NCBI RefSeq assembly: GCF_010015585.1
Contig: NW_022985068.1
Coordinates: 1,371,406 to 1,435,405, forward strand
DNA length: 64,000 bases
Reading direction: 5' to 3'
DNA from: Eremomyces bilateralis CBS 781.70
Taxonomy: Eukaryota; Ascomycota; Dothideomycetes; Eremomycetales; Eremomycetaceae
The notes under the pieces are model-generated. The model did not search any database and was not told where the DNA came from. It was given only the letters and a program-made list of their open reading frames with translations. Position 1 is the stretch's first letter. Each line of letters starts with the position of its first letter. Positions 1-11,276 of the stretch are shown piece by piece. The translations under genes and the position numbers were made by a program.

Positions 1-336
1 GATGTACGTGACGATGTGCGTGTGGCCCTTGAGCTTCTTCATCGTCTCGACCTCAGTGCGCATGTTCGCGAGGGCTTCCTTGTCGGATACGGCGACGCGC
101 TTGAGGACCGCGATGTCGTGTTTATTAGGCGCCCCATCGCGCGGTACGCGGACGACGTAGACGTGGGCGAAGCCGCCTTCGGAGAGGTATTTCTCGATGA
201 TGACGCGGTGGGCGCCGACGTGGACTTTGGTGCCAGAGGAGAAGGTGCCTGGAGGTGCGGAGGCGGTAGAGGTGGGGGGGTAGGGGCGGGAGAAGGTGTG
301 GGAGGAGGAGTGGGAATGGTGATAGGTGGAGGACAT
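1..336 (-). CDS. ark1: Ark1/Prk1-type (NAK family) protein kinase, 5' end only
   Basis: The first 112 codons of a kinase that runs off the left edge. After about 30 Ser/Pro/Thr-rich residues comes the start of a kinase domain: the glycine-rich loop reads SEGGFAHVYVV (residues about 52-62), and the ATP-site lysine follows in AVLKRVAV. The helix C region (EALANMRTEVETMKKLKGH) and HIVTYI follow in order. This spacing and the EGGFA loop are characteristic of the Ark1/Prk1/AAK1 (NAK) family, which regulates actin patches and clathrin endocytosis. The ATG at 336-334 is chosen because the reading frame is continuous from it and the leader length suits the family. No intron is seen in the visible part. 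The catalytic loop lies outside the window. Identity to family is firm; the exact orthologue among Ark1, Prk1 and Akl1 is not. Confidence 0.85.
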   Translation of the reverse strand, partial: MSSTYHHSHSSSHTFSRPYPPTSTASAPPGTFSSGTKVHVGAHRVIIEKYLSEGGFAHVYVVRVPRDGAPNKHDIAVLKRVAVSDKEALANMRTEVETMKKLKGHTHIVTYI

Positions 337-3263
337 GGTGGATGGAGTGGTGGAGGTGAGATGTCGGCGGAGGAGTTGGAGATGGGGGCAGTCCTGGAGG
401 AGGAGGCGGGATGGAGGGTTATGATGTGGTGGAAGAGGACACGTAGGATGTAGCCATTCAAAGGAAGGGGAATATACCAACAAATTGTCGCGAATTGGAG
501 GGTGGAAGGATGGGAATTGGGATCTGAAGGTGTCGGGAAACTGGAAAGTTGAACAGTGACGAACTGACGATGAAGGCGGTGCAGGCGGTGGTCAGAAGCA
601 GGGGTCCCATGACAGCCATCGTGAGCCTCTATTGACTATTTACCGTAGCAAGGTACCGTATTATCTGGTCAGATATTCGGAGGCTGAAACATCTCAGCAT
701 CTACTATCTCTCCTTCAATAAACATGATTCAATAATATCCCTTCAAGCAAGTCTCGGAACAGGGATATTTTGGTAACCATCTCTATCAACACCTCAACCC
801 CGATTCTAGACCGAGAACCGTGTACGAAATAGTCCAGCCTCTATTAGGTAGGATGGTCACTAGGCAGCCCAGTTTCAACATCGCAGATAGAGTGGACAGT
901 ACGTAGTCCCAGCAGCATCCATTTAAGTATTCCTCTATAGGCCTTCCATAGGCCTTGCATCATTCCGTTATTATAAGATCTTAGGTCTGATTGCCGCCTA
1001 GCCACGCCCACGGCCAATCTGCACCCTCCTGATCAGCTGGATATGAAGGCCAAAGATGAAGACAGGGAAATTGATGTTGAGGACCAGCGGCTTCGATGAG
1101 CAGCATTGCCATTCATAGACGTGGTTCAAGCTATTCGAAAATCCAAGCTAAAAAGACAAACCCTTGCAATACGAAGGATGCAAAGAATCACTGCCGGTAT
1201 GGAGTCCATCGAGACCCCTCGTTTTTGTTGCACTCCAAAATCCATATTCGGCGTGATATTATAGCAACTCAATCCCTGGAATTATCCCAGTGGCTTTGTG
1301 CTCACTGCTCAGAGATATTTAGCCAAAGAACCGTTCTCGATCCAGCCAGCCGATATATCTCCCCTCACCACAGCGTCACACCACCATCCTGTCCGAATTT
1401 CCGAGGTTGAACAGAACCATCGATGTCGACCCGGTTCAAACCGTTGAAATTCGCGTAGGTCGGAATGTACGCGTGGCGATGATCGTCAGCCAAAGGTGAG
1501 TGCGCCGCTGCCACTTCATCCGGGCGGTGGGCGTCTGTCAGGGCCTCAGGGGACGGTTCATGATAGGCCCAATGTGCGAATTGGGTTGAAGGAAGTCGGT
1601 CGCATGGACGAGGAGGGGTAATGTCACATGTTTGTGATACCCACGATAGGTTGGAACTTGGTTCAAGGAGAATCGACGAAGACCAGGCTTGGGGAGGGTT
1701 TGTTAATGGTGGGAAATCTGGGATTGCGTAGGTATAGTACCACTATGGCTGCAGTAGACTCGAAGATTTGATCAAGGCACAGGATTTGGAACCATTGATT
1801 ATAATGAAGGACTGTGAAGTTGGTACAACATATGGCTTGTTTGGGTTGGGACGGGTTTGAGCGAAGTAAGAAATGTAGGTACCTCCGTATCTGATCATAT
1901 TGATATTCAATACTACTTTGGACTGCTAAGTGCTGGAGTGAAGAAAAGCACTTGATGATCTTTGAAGGGTACCTATCCCTGAGGCGTCGAATACCCTTGA
2001 ATGTTAGCTGGTTTCGCCTGATATGACTTTGCTAATGATAGAATTCCACCAACTAACTTAGTTATAACTATTTCATTTAGTTAGTATGAAATACGACTCT
2101 CCATTTCCGTAGGCTAGAGGAGGATGTTAAAGATGAAGGACGTTCAAATTCCTCCTCCGGTTACGGCGCAATGCGTTCTTCTCCAAAGTCTCAATCGGGT
2201 CCCAATCACTGCCTGGCACCGGACCAGGATAACCCAGGTGAATTTCCGAGACGCGCTTTGTATCGGAGGATCGACATGGGAACCAGGAGGATGGAACGGG
2301 CATTTCAGACCGTTGATGCAAGAGTCCTTCCTAGAAGACTGTTATGACGCGTCCCATTGACTGGATTGCGATCGGGTGATGTATGCTGAATGTATTGGGA
2401 GTATGCAAGGCTGGGATTTGAGAATGTTTTGGAAACTGTGCATCGTCATCCTAGAAGAACGACGGATCATAAATCGAGGAGGAGGATCGGGAGCGGAATT
2501 GGAGAACAGTTGCAGCTGCAGCTGGGATCATGTGATGTGATCATGTGATGTGCATCTGCGGATGGAGGGAGGGCTTTAAGGCAAGACGGCAGGAAAGGGA
2601 GCAAAGGCTGCCAGGCTGTTAGACTCTCCAGCCAATCATCATTCATAATCGCCAGGAATTCCGGCCGTCATCGTCACTGGGCGCATTCTTGGCGTTTGCG
2701 GTCCGCCAAAACCAACATCACCACTTTGGCTGCCAGTATTTCCAACCTCCGCGGCGATATCTTGACCATATTACCCTCATTATCTCCCCATCATATGCCA
2801 TATTCTCCTCCCTAGGCCCTGTAATTTCCCCGAGAATCACTCCAACCTGCTATTCCTCACCTAGATCACCGCTCTTGCTTCAGAACCTCCTCTCACCTAC
2901 CCCAGCAGCTTTCCTTTCAGTAAGCACAAGGCTGCTTGCAATGCCGCTTTCCTCATCGCGACGATAATCCCCCGTTTACGTCTCCCCATTGCCTAAGGTC
3001 ATACAGGTGCCTGCATCTCTGCGGTATCATCTCCAGCTGGAATTCACTTAGATACAGTGCCGCGTGTGCCTGCCTCAAGGCTCCGCTTGCTTCCCCGACT
3101 TCAGCGGTGCTTCCTCATCATCACTTATATTTCCCCTCCTCTCACTTAAATACAAACGACATAACAAGGCTTGGTTTCCTCAACCGTATCCTCGCGAATC
3201 CTACGTACCCCTGCCGGTGGCTCTCACTTTGCCAAAACGTCAGATATACCACCTGCCGACAAC
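337..3263. other. 2.9-kb divergent intergenic region, no gene recognised
   Basis: This lies between the Ark1-type kinase (minus) and the grrA-like gene (plus), so it should hold both promoters and the grrA leader. Open frames are short and resemble nothing I know. From about 2700 to 3260 the plus strand is pyrimidine-rich, as expected of a long fungal 5' leader. A 14-bp tandem duplication lies at 2527-2552. I see no tRNA or transposon ends. Confidence 0.6.
2527..2552. repeat. Short tandem repeat (GATCATGTGATGT-like unit, 2 copies)
   Basis: Two adjacent copies of a unit reading gatcatgtgatgt about 700 bp upstream of the grrA-like start codon. The unit contains CATGTGATG, so a regulatory protein site is possible but not shown. 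Confidence 0.6.
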
Positions 3264-6100
3264 ATGGTGCGAATTCCACGCCCCCGCCGCTTTTCCACCG
3301 GCGCAACCTCCGACACCTCATCCTCCACGTCACCGGAACGGGGCGCCGACGACGACAATGACTCCATCATGATTAACCCCAACGATTCCATCTCCTCGCT
3401 CGCCGCATCGGTCGAGCACGACCGCGACGCCGACATGGAGGATCGCCGCCCCCTCGCTCCCATCGAAGCCCTCCCCGCCGAGCTGATGATCGCAATCTTC
3501 GCCCGCCTGTCCTCCTCGCCGCAGGACCTGCGCAGCTGCATGCTCGTGAGTCGCGACTGGGCGCGGAACAGCGTGGCCTTGCTCTGGCACCGACCGCAGA
3601 CCAACAATTGGAAGAGCTTGCAGACCGTAGTGCGGACCATCTCCAATAAGTCCACCTTCGACTATCCGCAGCTCGTCCGGCGCCTGAACCTCTCCACGTT
3701 GAATAATCAGGTTAGCGATGGCACGTTGATGGCGTTTCGGGAATGTAAGCGCATCGAACGCTTGACCTTGACCAACTGCACCCGCCTGTCGGACCAGAGC
3801 GTCAAACCCATGATTGTGGGGAATCGGAGCCTGCTGGCGCTCGATGTCACGGGGCTGGAGGGAATCTCATCAGACACGATGCTTGAGGTGGCGAAGAACT
3901 GCTATCGACTTCAAGGACTCAATATCACGAACTGTCGCCTCGTCACTGATGAGGGTCTTGAAGCCATCGCTCGTAGCTGTCGACATATCAAGCGTGTATG
4001 TACCCTCATTTCCTCCTTTTGTAGAATATGCTGACCACTTTCACAGCTCAAGTTTAATGGCTGCAACCAAATCACAAGCAAGGCTGTTCTAGAGTTTGCG
4101 GCCGCCGCCCAATATCTGCTCGAGATTGACCTCCACTGTGTCCACCTCCTTGAAGACGATGCCGTCACTGCACTGCTGTCAAATGGCAACCAGCTCCGCG
4201 AACTGCGTCTTTCCCACTGCTCTCGCATTACGGATGCCGCCTTTCTCAACCTTCCGACCAATGCTCAGTACGAGTCCCTCCGCATCCTCGACCTGACGGA
4301 CTGCATCGAATTGCAGGATGCCGGTGTCCAGCGCATCGTGACCGCCGCGCCCCGACTCCGGAACCTGGTGCTCGCCAAATGCCGACAACTGACCGATCGC
4401 GCCGTAATCGCGATCACGAGATTGGGCAAGAATCTACACTACATCCACCTCGGCCACTGCGCACGCATCACCGATGCCGGTGTGCTTCAATTGGTCAAAC
4501 TCTGCAATCGGATCCGCTACATTGACCTGGCCTGCTGCAGCCAACTCACCGATCAAAGTGTGCACATGCTGGCGACCCTCCCGAAACTCAAGCGGATCGG
4601 GTTGGTGAAGTGTGATAACATCACGGATCGAAGTATCTACGCGCTGGCGAAACCGAGAAACGCGGGAAATGCTCCGAATATTCCACCGCTCTATGCACAA
4701 GCAAATTTCATCCCTGGGTATAATACTCAAAATGCGATGAGCGGGGCTACACCTAGCAGTTTGGAGCGAGTTCATTTGAGCTACTGTCGGAATCTGACGC
4801 TTAATGTGAGTTCAACGTGTTCACTATGTGTGCTTCTACCCAGTTTACTGACGCGTATTCCAGGGCATCCACGCTCTCCTCAACAATTGCCCTCGTCTCA
4901 CCCATCTGTCCCTTACAGGCGTCCAGGCATTCTTGAGAGATGATCTTCTCCGCTTCTGCCGTGCAGCTCCTCCAGGTAAGCTCTCAATTCTTCTGCTATT
5001 CCTGTTTGATCAAGGATTGACGGGTTTCAGAATTCAACGAGCACCAGCGCAACCTGTTTTGCGTTTTCTCCGGCCATGGCGTCAAGGATCTTCGCACCTT
5101 TCTGAATGAGGATACCCATCTCCAACCTCCTTTCGATCCGTCCGAAGACGAGGGGGACGATCCAGCGCTCCCTGACCATGCTGCTTCCATGCCAGCACCA
5201 AATCAGGATGGCACCATGTACAATGATGGAGACGATGACGATGCCATACCACTCATTCAACATGGTGCTCCACCTTTGGCTTCTCTGCCTTCTCAACTGC
5301 AACCATCGAACGGCCTCTCGAACATGTTCCCGGTCATTACGCCGCCGGCCGCCCAAGGGTCTCAAACCACCTTAAACACCGGATGGGTACCCAGCACGAT
5401 CTTGCAGGCCCTACACGGGAACCCATTCGCGTCGCAATCGACCCAAACCCAGGCTCCGACCCCATCGACCTTCAATTTCTTCCAACAGCAACCCCAGGCA
5501 CCCGCTCCATCGACGGCCCGGCAGAACCCCGCGCCTCCGCCCTTCCCTCCCCAGACTCAACACCACGCCACCCAACATACTGCCCCCTNNNNNNNNNNNN
5601 NNNNNNNNNNNNNNNNNNNNNNNCCCCGCCCCTCCTCTGCCACCCAATCTTCCTCCACCAGCACTCCCCACCGCCTCCCCCGCATCCCCGCCTCCCAGCC
5701 CCGCCAACGAGCCCCAAACGCCTGGTCACCCACCACGGCGCCCTGGGCGGACGTCGGGCCGTCCACGGCGACTGCGGGACCCAGTACAGGCGGCGGCGTC
5801 GGATCGATGACGGTGTTTGGCATCGGGGGGGGTGGAAATGGTAATGCAGCGGGCGCGAGCGCGGAGTCGGTGGTCGATCAGAGGAGGCATAGCGTGCCGA
5901 GGATGCCGAGTGCGTTGAGGCATGTGACGAATAGTGGGGGGAGTGGGGGCGGAGGCGGGAATGGGAATGGGAATGGGAGTGGGAATGGAGAGGTGACGCA
6001 GTTGATGGGGACGGTGGGGTTGGGTGATCGAGAGAGGAGGACGAGTGGGAGTGGAAGTGGAGAGGCGAGGGAGGAGGATGTGGAGATGCAGGACGGGTGA
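3264..6100 (+). CDS. grrA: GrrA/Grr1-like F-box leucine-rich-repeat protein (SCF ubiquitin ligase subunit)
   Basis: Exons 3264-3995, 4047-4805, 4864-4975 and 5031-6100; introns are 51, 58 and 55 bp with GT-AG ends, and every junction keeps frame. The product has about 890 residues. An F-box (LPAELMIAIFARLSS..., about residues 68-110) is followed by a run of about 12 AMN1/Grr1-type leucine-rich repeats with the recurring LxxCxxITDxxL pattern, then a long Pro/Gln/Gly-rich tail. Grr1 orthologues select phosphorylated targets for SCF ubiquitin ligases; the Aspergillus orthologue GrrA is needed for ascospore formation. The ATG at 3264 fits family N-termini; an in-frame ATG at 3171 would add 31 unrelated residues. 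The tail is longer than in the Aspergillus protein I recall and contains a 35-N gap, so its true length is uncertain. The domain order makes the identification strong. Confidence 0.93.
5589..5623. other. Run of 35 N bases (assembly gap) inside the grrA-like coding region
   Basis: The gap falls in a C-rich stretch coding for Pro/Ser/Thr, which is hard to sequence. The reading frame is open on both sides in the same frame, and 35 is not a multiple of three combined with the flanking codons by design, so the true gap length may differ. It affects only the low-complexity tail. Confidence 0.99.
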
Positions 6101-9100
6101 GAGTAGTGATGAGTCGAACGAGCCATGCACAACGACCGGAAAACCATCGAAAGGATCGAGGGTAGAGAATTGGAGTTTGCGAAAGGTGAAGAGAAGCAGA
6201 GGCGAAGCTTCACGCCTCGCATTATGGATTACACACGATATCACGTCCGCACGAAGTCATGTTTTTTGAATCGCGCTTCCCTCCGCCATAGCGAGGCGAG
6301 GTGAGGCGAAGTTGATACTTTCAGCATTGTTAGGGAACAGCACCGCAGGATCACGTCGGTGTCTGTCGTGTTTACAGGTATGCAGAGATGGGGATTTTCT
6401 GCTTTTCTAAGGGTTTCTTTATCTGGTTTCGTTGGCTCGGGATGTTGCGAGCTTTGAGGAATGAGGCTGATTTGCGGCTGGGAGATGTTAGGGGCAGGAG
6501 GTTTCGTAGATGATACCAAATTATGAGTTTGCTTTGTTGCTTGACGATGCGGTCGCGAGGCTTGGTTGGTGTTCCGTCATTCGCCCCTTTCGAACCTTTC
6601 TGAAGCCCACATCGACGAGAGGATCGGTAGCGCTGTCCGAATCAACCGACACCGGAGAAACCAGACATGGTTTCTGGAGTTTTCTGCAAGAGTGACCGTT
6701 TCGAGGGGTAATTGTCCACGACCCACGACGGAAGAGGGGCTATTAGCAAAGAGTTCCTCGATCGTGACGTATATCGTTGTCAAATGGACAGAATATCCCG
6801 TGTCTTAGAAACACATCTCCGCCGCCAGTATCTTAGATCGTGCAGCGTATTCCATATTAACCATGATTTCCACGTGGATTCCACCCGTGTCACTCTCCCA
6901 AACAAGCGAAAAACAACCCCCGCAGATACAGTAATAATTAGTGCCCATTTCCAATTTTCCATCAAGCCATCTCTAACATCCCACATTTAAGCCTCGATTA
7001 CCCGAACCGAACCCCATGAAATGAGTCAACCTCCCGTCCGCCGTTTGTCCCAGCGTTGGAGCCTTTACCCCATCGTGACCCTTTACCCCATCGTGACCCC
7101 TCGCAACCACCTAACCATTACCTTATACCTAGGTATTCATACCCCACGATTACTTGAGAGAAACCTCTAGTCTCCCGCCTCTTGCTTGATGCTTCATTGT
7201 CCCCATCTATCCGCCTCGGACGGACTACCGCTCGGTTGCCGATGCGTGACGTCCTTTTGCCGAGAAGGAAATTTTGCTATCACGGTGGCTAGAGACGGGT
7301 TTCCGGCTGTTCCTCGGAGATAGTGGAGGTGGATTGGGAGATAGTTGGAGGCAAAGGTAGTAGGTTGATGGTCCTGACTTTATGAATTACGACACGATGG
7401 ATGGGAATTAGGGAAGGGAGTTAACTATGGCGGGTAGGACCGCCGCATGCTGTATGCAGTTATTCTTTAGGAGCCACAATCTGGATTGCGGGTAGAGCCG
7501 AGGGGGCTAAGGTAGGGTACCAGTACCTGAGAGGATGGGGGGACGTTCAGTATTTTCTTGACTTGAATACGTTAATAACTTCACATGAGACTAATATGTA
7601 GGAAATCCGGGAGAGAAAACATGTCACCAGCAATATGACGTTTAGGGCTAAATATAATCGGTCTGCGGATGGATGGTTCCCACTACGACTTTGGAGGCAT
7701 TTGCAAGCTTTAAGAAGTATAGGTACTCCGTTGGTACCTATAGCACTGACGAAGCATACGACTTTGTATCAGGGTGGGAATTGCTCACATCATGCAACAG
7801 GGTCGAGCAAGCATCTTTAGCAGCCCAGCTGGCAGAGAGTGTCACAGAAAAGCTCGATAAATATAAAATCAGAAGCGGTGGAGACCATTCAGGAACGCCC
7901 GCATCCCAGTCCACCCACGGGGTCGATCCATTGGATTTTGATGCACATCCGCTCAACCTCGCTTCATGACAACTTCACAAGGGATATTAAACAATGTCGA
8001 AGCACATTTCACATTTTACAGGCATAAGCAAAACCTTCTGTCATCGTAACTCTCTTTTGAGGTCTGTGACACCGCTGGTTGACTCAGGTTGAGCATTTCT
8101 CAGAGCACGCCATCCATCGCCATCGGCTTTAGCATCCTCAGCTGGAGGACGACGCTAACGATCTGGAAACGCTGAGCGACAGAATGCTGTATCTCCGAAG
8201 CTTCCAGTCGCAAATGCGGTGTAGATGATTCTCGATTCGCACAACTCGGGCTCCCGACGCTGGCGTTTCGATATCGCTCCTTACCCTCTCGCCCTATCCC
8301 AAGGAAGCCGATCCCTTCCTCCTCCGGCGTGAAGGTTGACCATCATCCCAGCGCTCCGGGTCCGACCTCTTCAGCCGTCCTCAATTGCCCACATCGGCTC
8401 CGGTGTGGCGTTTGGTGGCATCTTTTCACGAGTTCGCCGTGCCCGGTAGCGGTAGTCTCAACATGAACCGCATCTGTGATTCCAGATTTCAGATTTCAGA
8501 TTTTTTCTTTTTTTGGCGGTGATGCTTCGTTCTTGCTAGGGCGCCACATCGAATCAATGTGGAGCGGAAAGATCCCAGGTTGCAGGGCAGGGACCGCTGC
8601 GGCATGCGCACTGACGACAAGTGCGCAGTGCATCCGATCATATATCTGTGAGGTAATGCCATTATGTAACTCGTGATGGTTGTGCAATATCCGCAGCGAT
8701 GATATAATTTTTCGGTTTCCAGGAGTTTGGTAATAATTAGATGACACAGAGATAGGCCGAGTTCAAGGCAGTGCGTGTGCATGTGGAGATTTTTGCGGCA
8801 GAGGCGGTGAGGATTATTGACGGTCGGCCCACCATCAAGGTGAAAACAGGGGATTCAGGGGATAATGGAAAGTTGCTCGATATCTTTCGTTGATCATACA
8901 TGGCCCTTGAGTGATGAGTGTCAAGTGGTCGAACTCGTCACTGTCAGGGGTAAAAATCAGTGGTGAGACTGGAAAAGGAAATAGAGGAAAGAGGGAGCAT
9001 GATTCCTCGGTTCTATGTAGCGGTGGGACCAACAAAGGATGCCCACAGCGTCTAGTGTGTCGAATACCAAGTTCGACGAAAGGAAAACCATAGCTAGCAG

Positions 9101-9368
9101 ACATGTTTCCAGCTCTTTCAATGAGAATCTGCTCGAGGACCTCTTGCTAGGGAACCTCGTAAACTCCTGTGTATATGCCCTCGGGATAGGAAAATCGGTA
9201 CACATCTAATAGGAAAATCAACGCGCTCAAACGCATATCGTAGCGCTCCCACAACTGATTCGGTAATATGAGCGCCTCAAATGGGGTATTTCAGAAAACA
9301 CATAGGAAAACCGGAAATCTCACGGCTTTTGTAAACCGGCACGTGGACATCACCCATCACTCCAATCA
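6101..9368. other. 3.3-kb convergent intergenic region, no gene recognised
   Basis: This lies between the 3' ends of the grrA-like gene and the coiled-coil gene, so no promoter is required here. It contains an 18-bp tandem duplication at 7062-7097 and one protein-like open frame at 7673-7969 (98 codons, plus) that I cannot assign. Other frames are short and compositionally random. No transposon ends or RNA genes were found. Confidence 0.55.
7062..7097. repeat. Exact 18-bp tandem duplication
   Basis: The unit cctttaccccatcgtgac occurs at 7062-7079 and again at 7080-7097 with no mismatch. It probably arose by slippage and has no clear function. Confidence 0.9.
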
Positions 9369-11276
9369 TCATCCCATATAATGCTGCCCCTCTCCATATC
9401 CGCTGTGCGCCGCCGACTGCTGACTCGACTCCGACTCCTTATCCTTCTTATGCCCAAACTTCGGCACCTGAATCTTCCAATCATGATAGCTCACCGGCAC
9501 CTTCTGCTTGCTCACGCTCGTCGCCTTTCGCTTCGTCCGCCCCGCTGGCACGTACTTTGGCCCGCTCGTCGGCGCCGGCACGCTGTGGTTCGAGCTCCCG
9601 CTGCTCGACACCGCCGAGTTCAGGTTTGGCTGCGAATGCTGGGTGCGGAGCCGCGGCCGCTTGTCCTGGTGTTGGTCGTCGCGCTGGAAGATGTCGAACG
9701 AGCGGACGCTGGCCGCCACGATGCGCGAGGCGCGCGGTTGGTAGACGTCCGACATGGTGGAGTCGGCATAGCCGGCGGAGGCGGAGGTGCGGATGGAGGC
9801 GGCAGAGGAGTGGGTGCTGGCTTGCTCGCTCATCTCGCCAAGGGCGGTGCCGGCGAGGAGGTCGAGACCGGTGGGGGTATTGCGAGGATGGACGGTGGAG
9901 GCGTTCGCTGCCCGGTCCATGCTAGAATAGGGGTGAGTATTCTGAGAGCCCAACGGGGTGGGTGGGTGGTAAGGCGGTGGCGAGCCGTACAGTGATTCAA
10001 CGATGGACGCAGGACCGCGTGGGGTGTGGTACGGAGTCTTCTGGTACTCAGCGTCCATGCTGTCCGGGGACAGCAGAGTGGTTGTGGTGGAGAAGCGGCT
10101 TTTCTCAAGGGGATGGCCATCAAGTTCTAGGTCATCTTCCCAGCACGACTCGTCTGAATTTTGGGCAGCGGGTGGAAGTGCGCGGATCTCATTCCAGCTC
10201 AGCTCGTGCCGTTGCAGAGCGATGAACACCGCTTCGCCAATGCCTTTCAGCGCTGCTACGCAGTTGTCGCTTAGGAATGTATGTTCCCATATTTGCGGCT
10301 CCAGGTAACGATCTTGGAGCCGGCTCAGAGCCCGATCTTGGGAACTGACACAATATAACGGCATCCAGTCCCGGCCTTGGAAGACTTGAGCGAAAGCCGT
10401 GGTGACGCATCGGACAAAGGTCTCGCTTGTCCTGTCCTCAAAGCTCAGATGCTGGTTGAGATTCCGCGATGAACACCGGCGCTCGGCAAGAGTCCCCTCT
10501 TTAAATGCAAAGCTTTGGTGCTTGCTCGGGACCAGAATGATATGGGCACTCCATTGCTGTGGTTGTTTTCGGTCTATGCGAAGCGGGAGCTCTGATACGG
10601 ATGGCAGGGTTATACGCTCAGGTTGGACTGGTTGGGCTGTGGGTGTGGCTGACTTTGACCAGCGTCCTGTCTCGAGTTTGCGTTCCAGTTGCTCTAATCG
10701 GTCCTCGAAGGTGATATGAGCCTCATCGATAAGGTTCACTTTGGTCGAAATGTCGTTGATGCCATTCGTTCGGTCGACAACTGCCTCAACCCGATCCTCC
10801 AAGCTGACATGTCTCTTGTTGAGGTCCTCACATGCCAGCTCTACGTCCTTCGCCAATCTAGTCCACCGTTCTTCCAAAGACTTGTCCACGTAGAACTTCA
10901 ACTGGGTCATGTTCTTGTACTGTCCCATGACCTGCTTGTGAATCTTCTCCACTGCCTCTAAGCTCCTCTGTCGCTCTTCCTCCAGCTGCCGATGGAGCTG
11001 CTCGACTTTCCCAACCACGTCGGCATAGTCATCAGCGGAGACTGCACTACCCGACGGATTCGTCTCATGAACCCATGCCTGATGTCCACATCCGCACTTT
11101 GATCCTGGCACCTCCCTATCTAGCACGAAAGACATGCATGGACACGGTGGTCGAGGGCCCGATGAGTCTGCTGGATACACGTATCGACATGATCCGCGAG
11201 GGAGCTGTGGATCTGGGCTCGCCGGTTGGATTCGTGGGAGGTGGACCAAGGTTTGGGGATAATGATTACCGGACAT
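9369..11276 (-). CDS. Uncharacterised coiled-coil protein with N-terminal Cys/His motif
   Basis: A single-exon frame of 635 residues. Near the N-terminus (about residues 45-70) is a compact metal-site-like motif, CPCMSFVL followed by SKCGCGHQAWVHE, i.e. CxC...CxCGHxxxxH. Residues about 80-215 are rich in Glu, Leu and Arg with heptad spacing (KVEQLHRQLEEERQ, FEDRLEQLERKLE), which suggests a long coiled coil. The middle (about 230-370) looks globular, and the last 250 residues are Ser/Pro-rich and end in a basic segment (GRTKRKATSVSKQKV). The ATG at 11276 gives the motif close to the N-terminus. I recall similar CGCGH openings in unnamed Pezizomycotina proteins but know no function. The frame is intact and long, so it is a real gene with good confidence. 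Confidence 0.8.
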   Translation of the reverse strand: MSGNHYPQTLVHLPRIQPASPDPQLPRGSCRYVYPADSSGPRPPCPCMSFVLDREVPGSKCGCGHQAWVHETNPSGSAVSADDYADVVGKVEQLHRQLEEERQRSLEAVEKIHKQVMGQYKNMTQLKFYVDKSLEERWTRLAKDVELACEDLNKRHVSLEDRVEAVVDRTNGINDISTKVNLIDEAHITFEDRLEQLERKLETGRWSKSATPTAQPVQPERITLPSVSELPLRIDRKQPQQWSAHIILVPSKHQSFAFKEGTLAERRCSSRNLNQHLSFEDRTSETFVRCVTTAFAQVFQGRDWMPLYCVSSQDRALSRLQDRYLEPQIWEHTFLSDNCVAALKGIGEAVFIALQRHELSWNEIRALPPAAQNSDESCWEDDLELDGHPLEKSRFSTTTTLLSPDSMDAEYQKTPYHTPRGPASIVESLYGSPPPYHPPTPLGSQNTHPYSSMDRAANASTVHPRNTPTGLDLLAGTALGEMSEQASTHSSAASIRTSASAGYADSTMSDVYQPRASRIVAASVRSFDIFQRDDQHQDKRPRLRTQHSQPNLNSAVSSSGSSNHSVPAPTSGPKYVPAGRTKRKATSVSKQKVPVSYHDWKIQVPKFGHKKDKESESSQQSAAHSGYGEGQHYMG

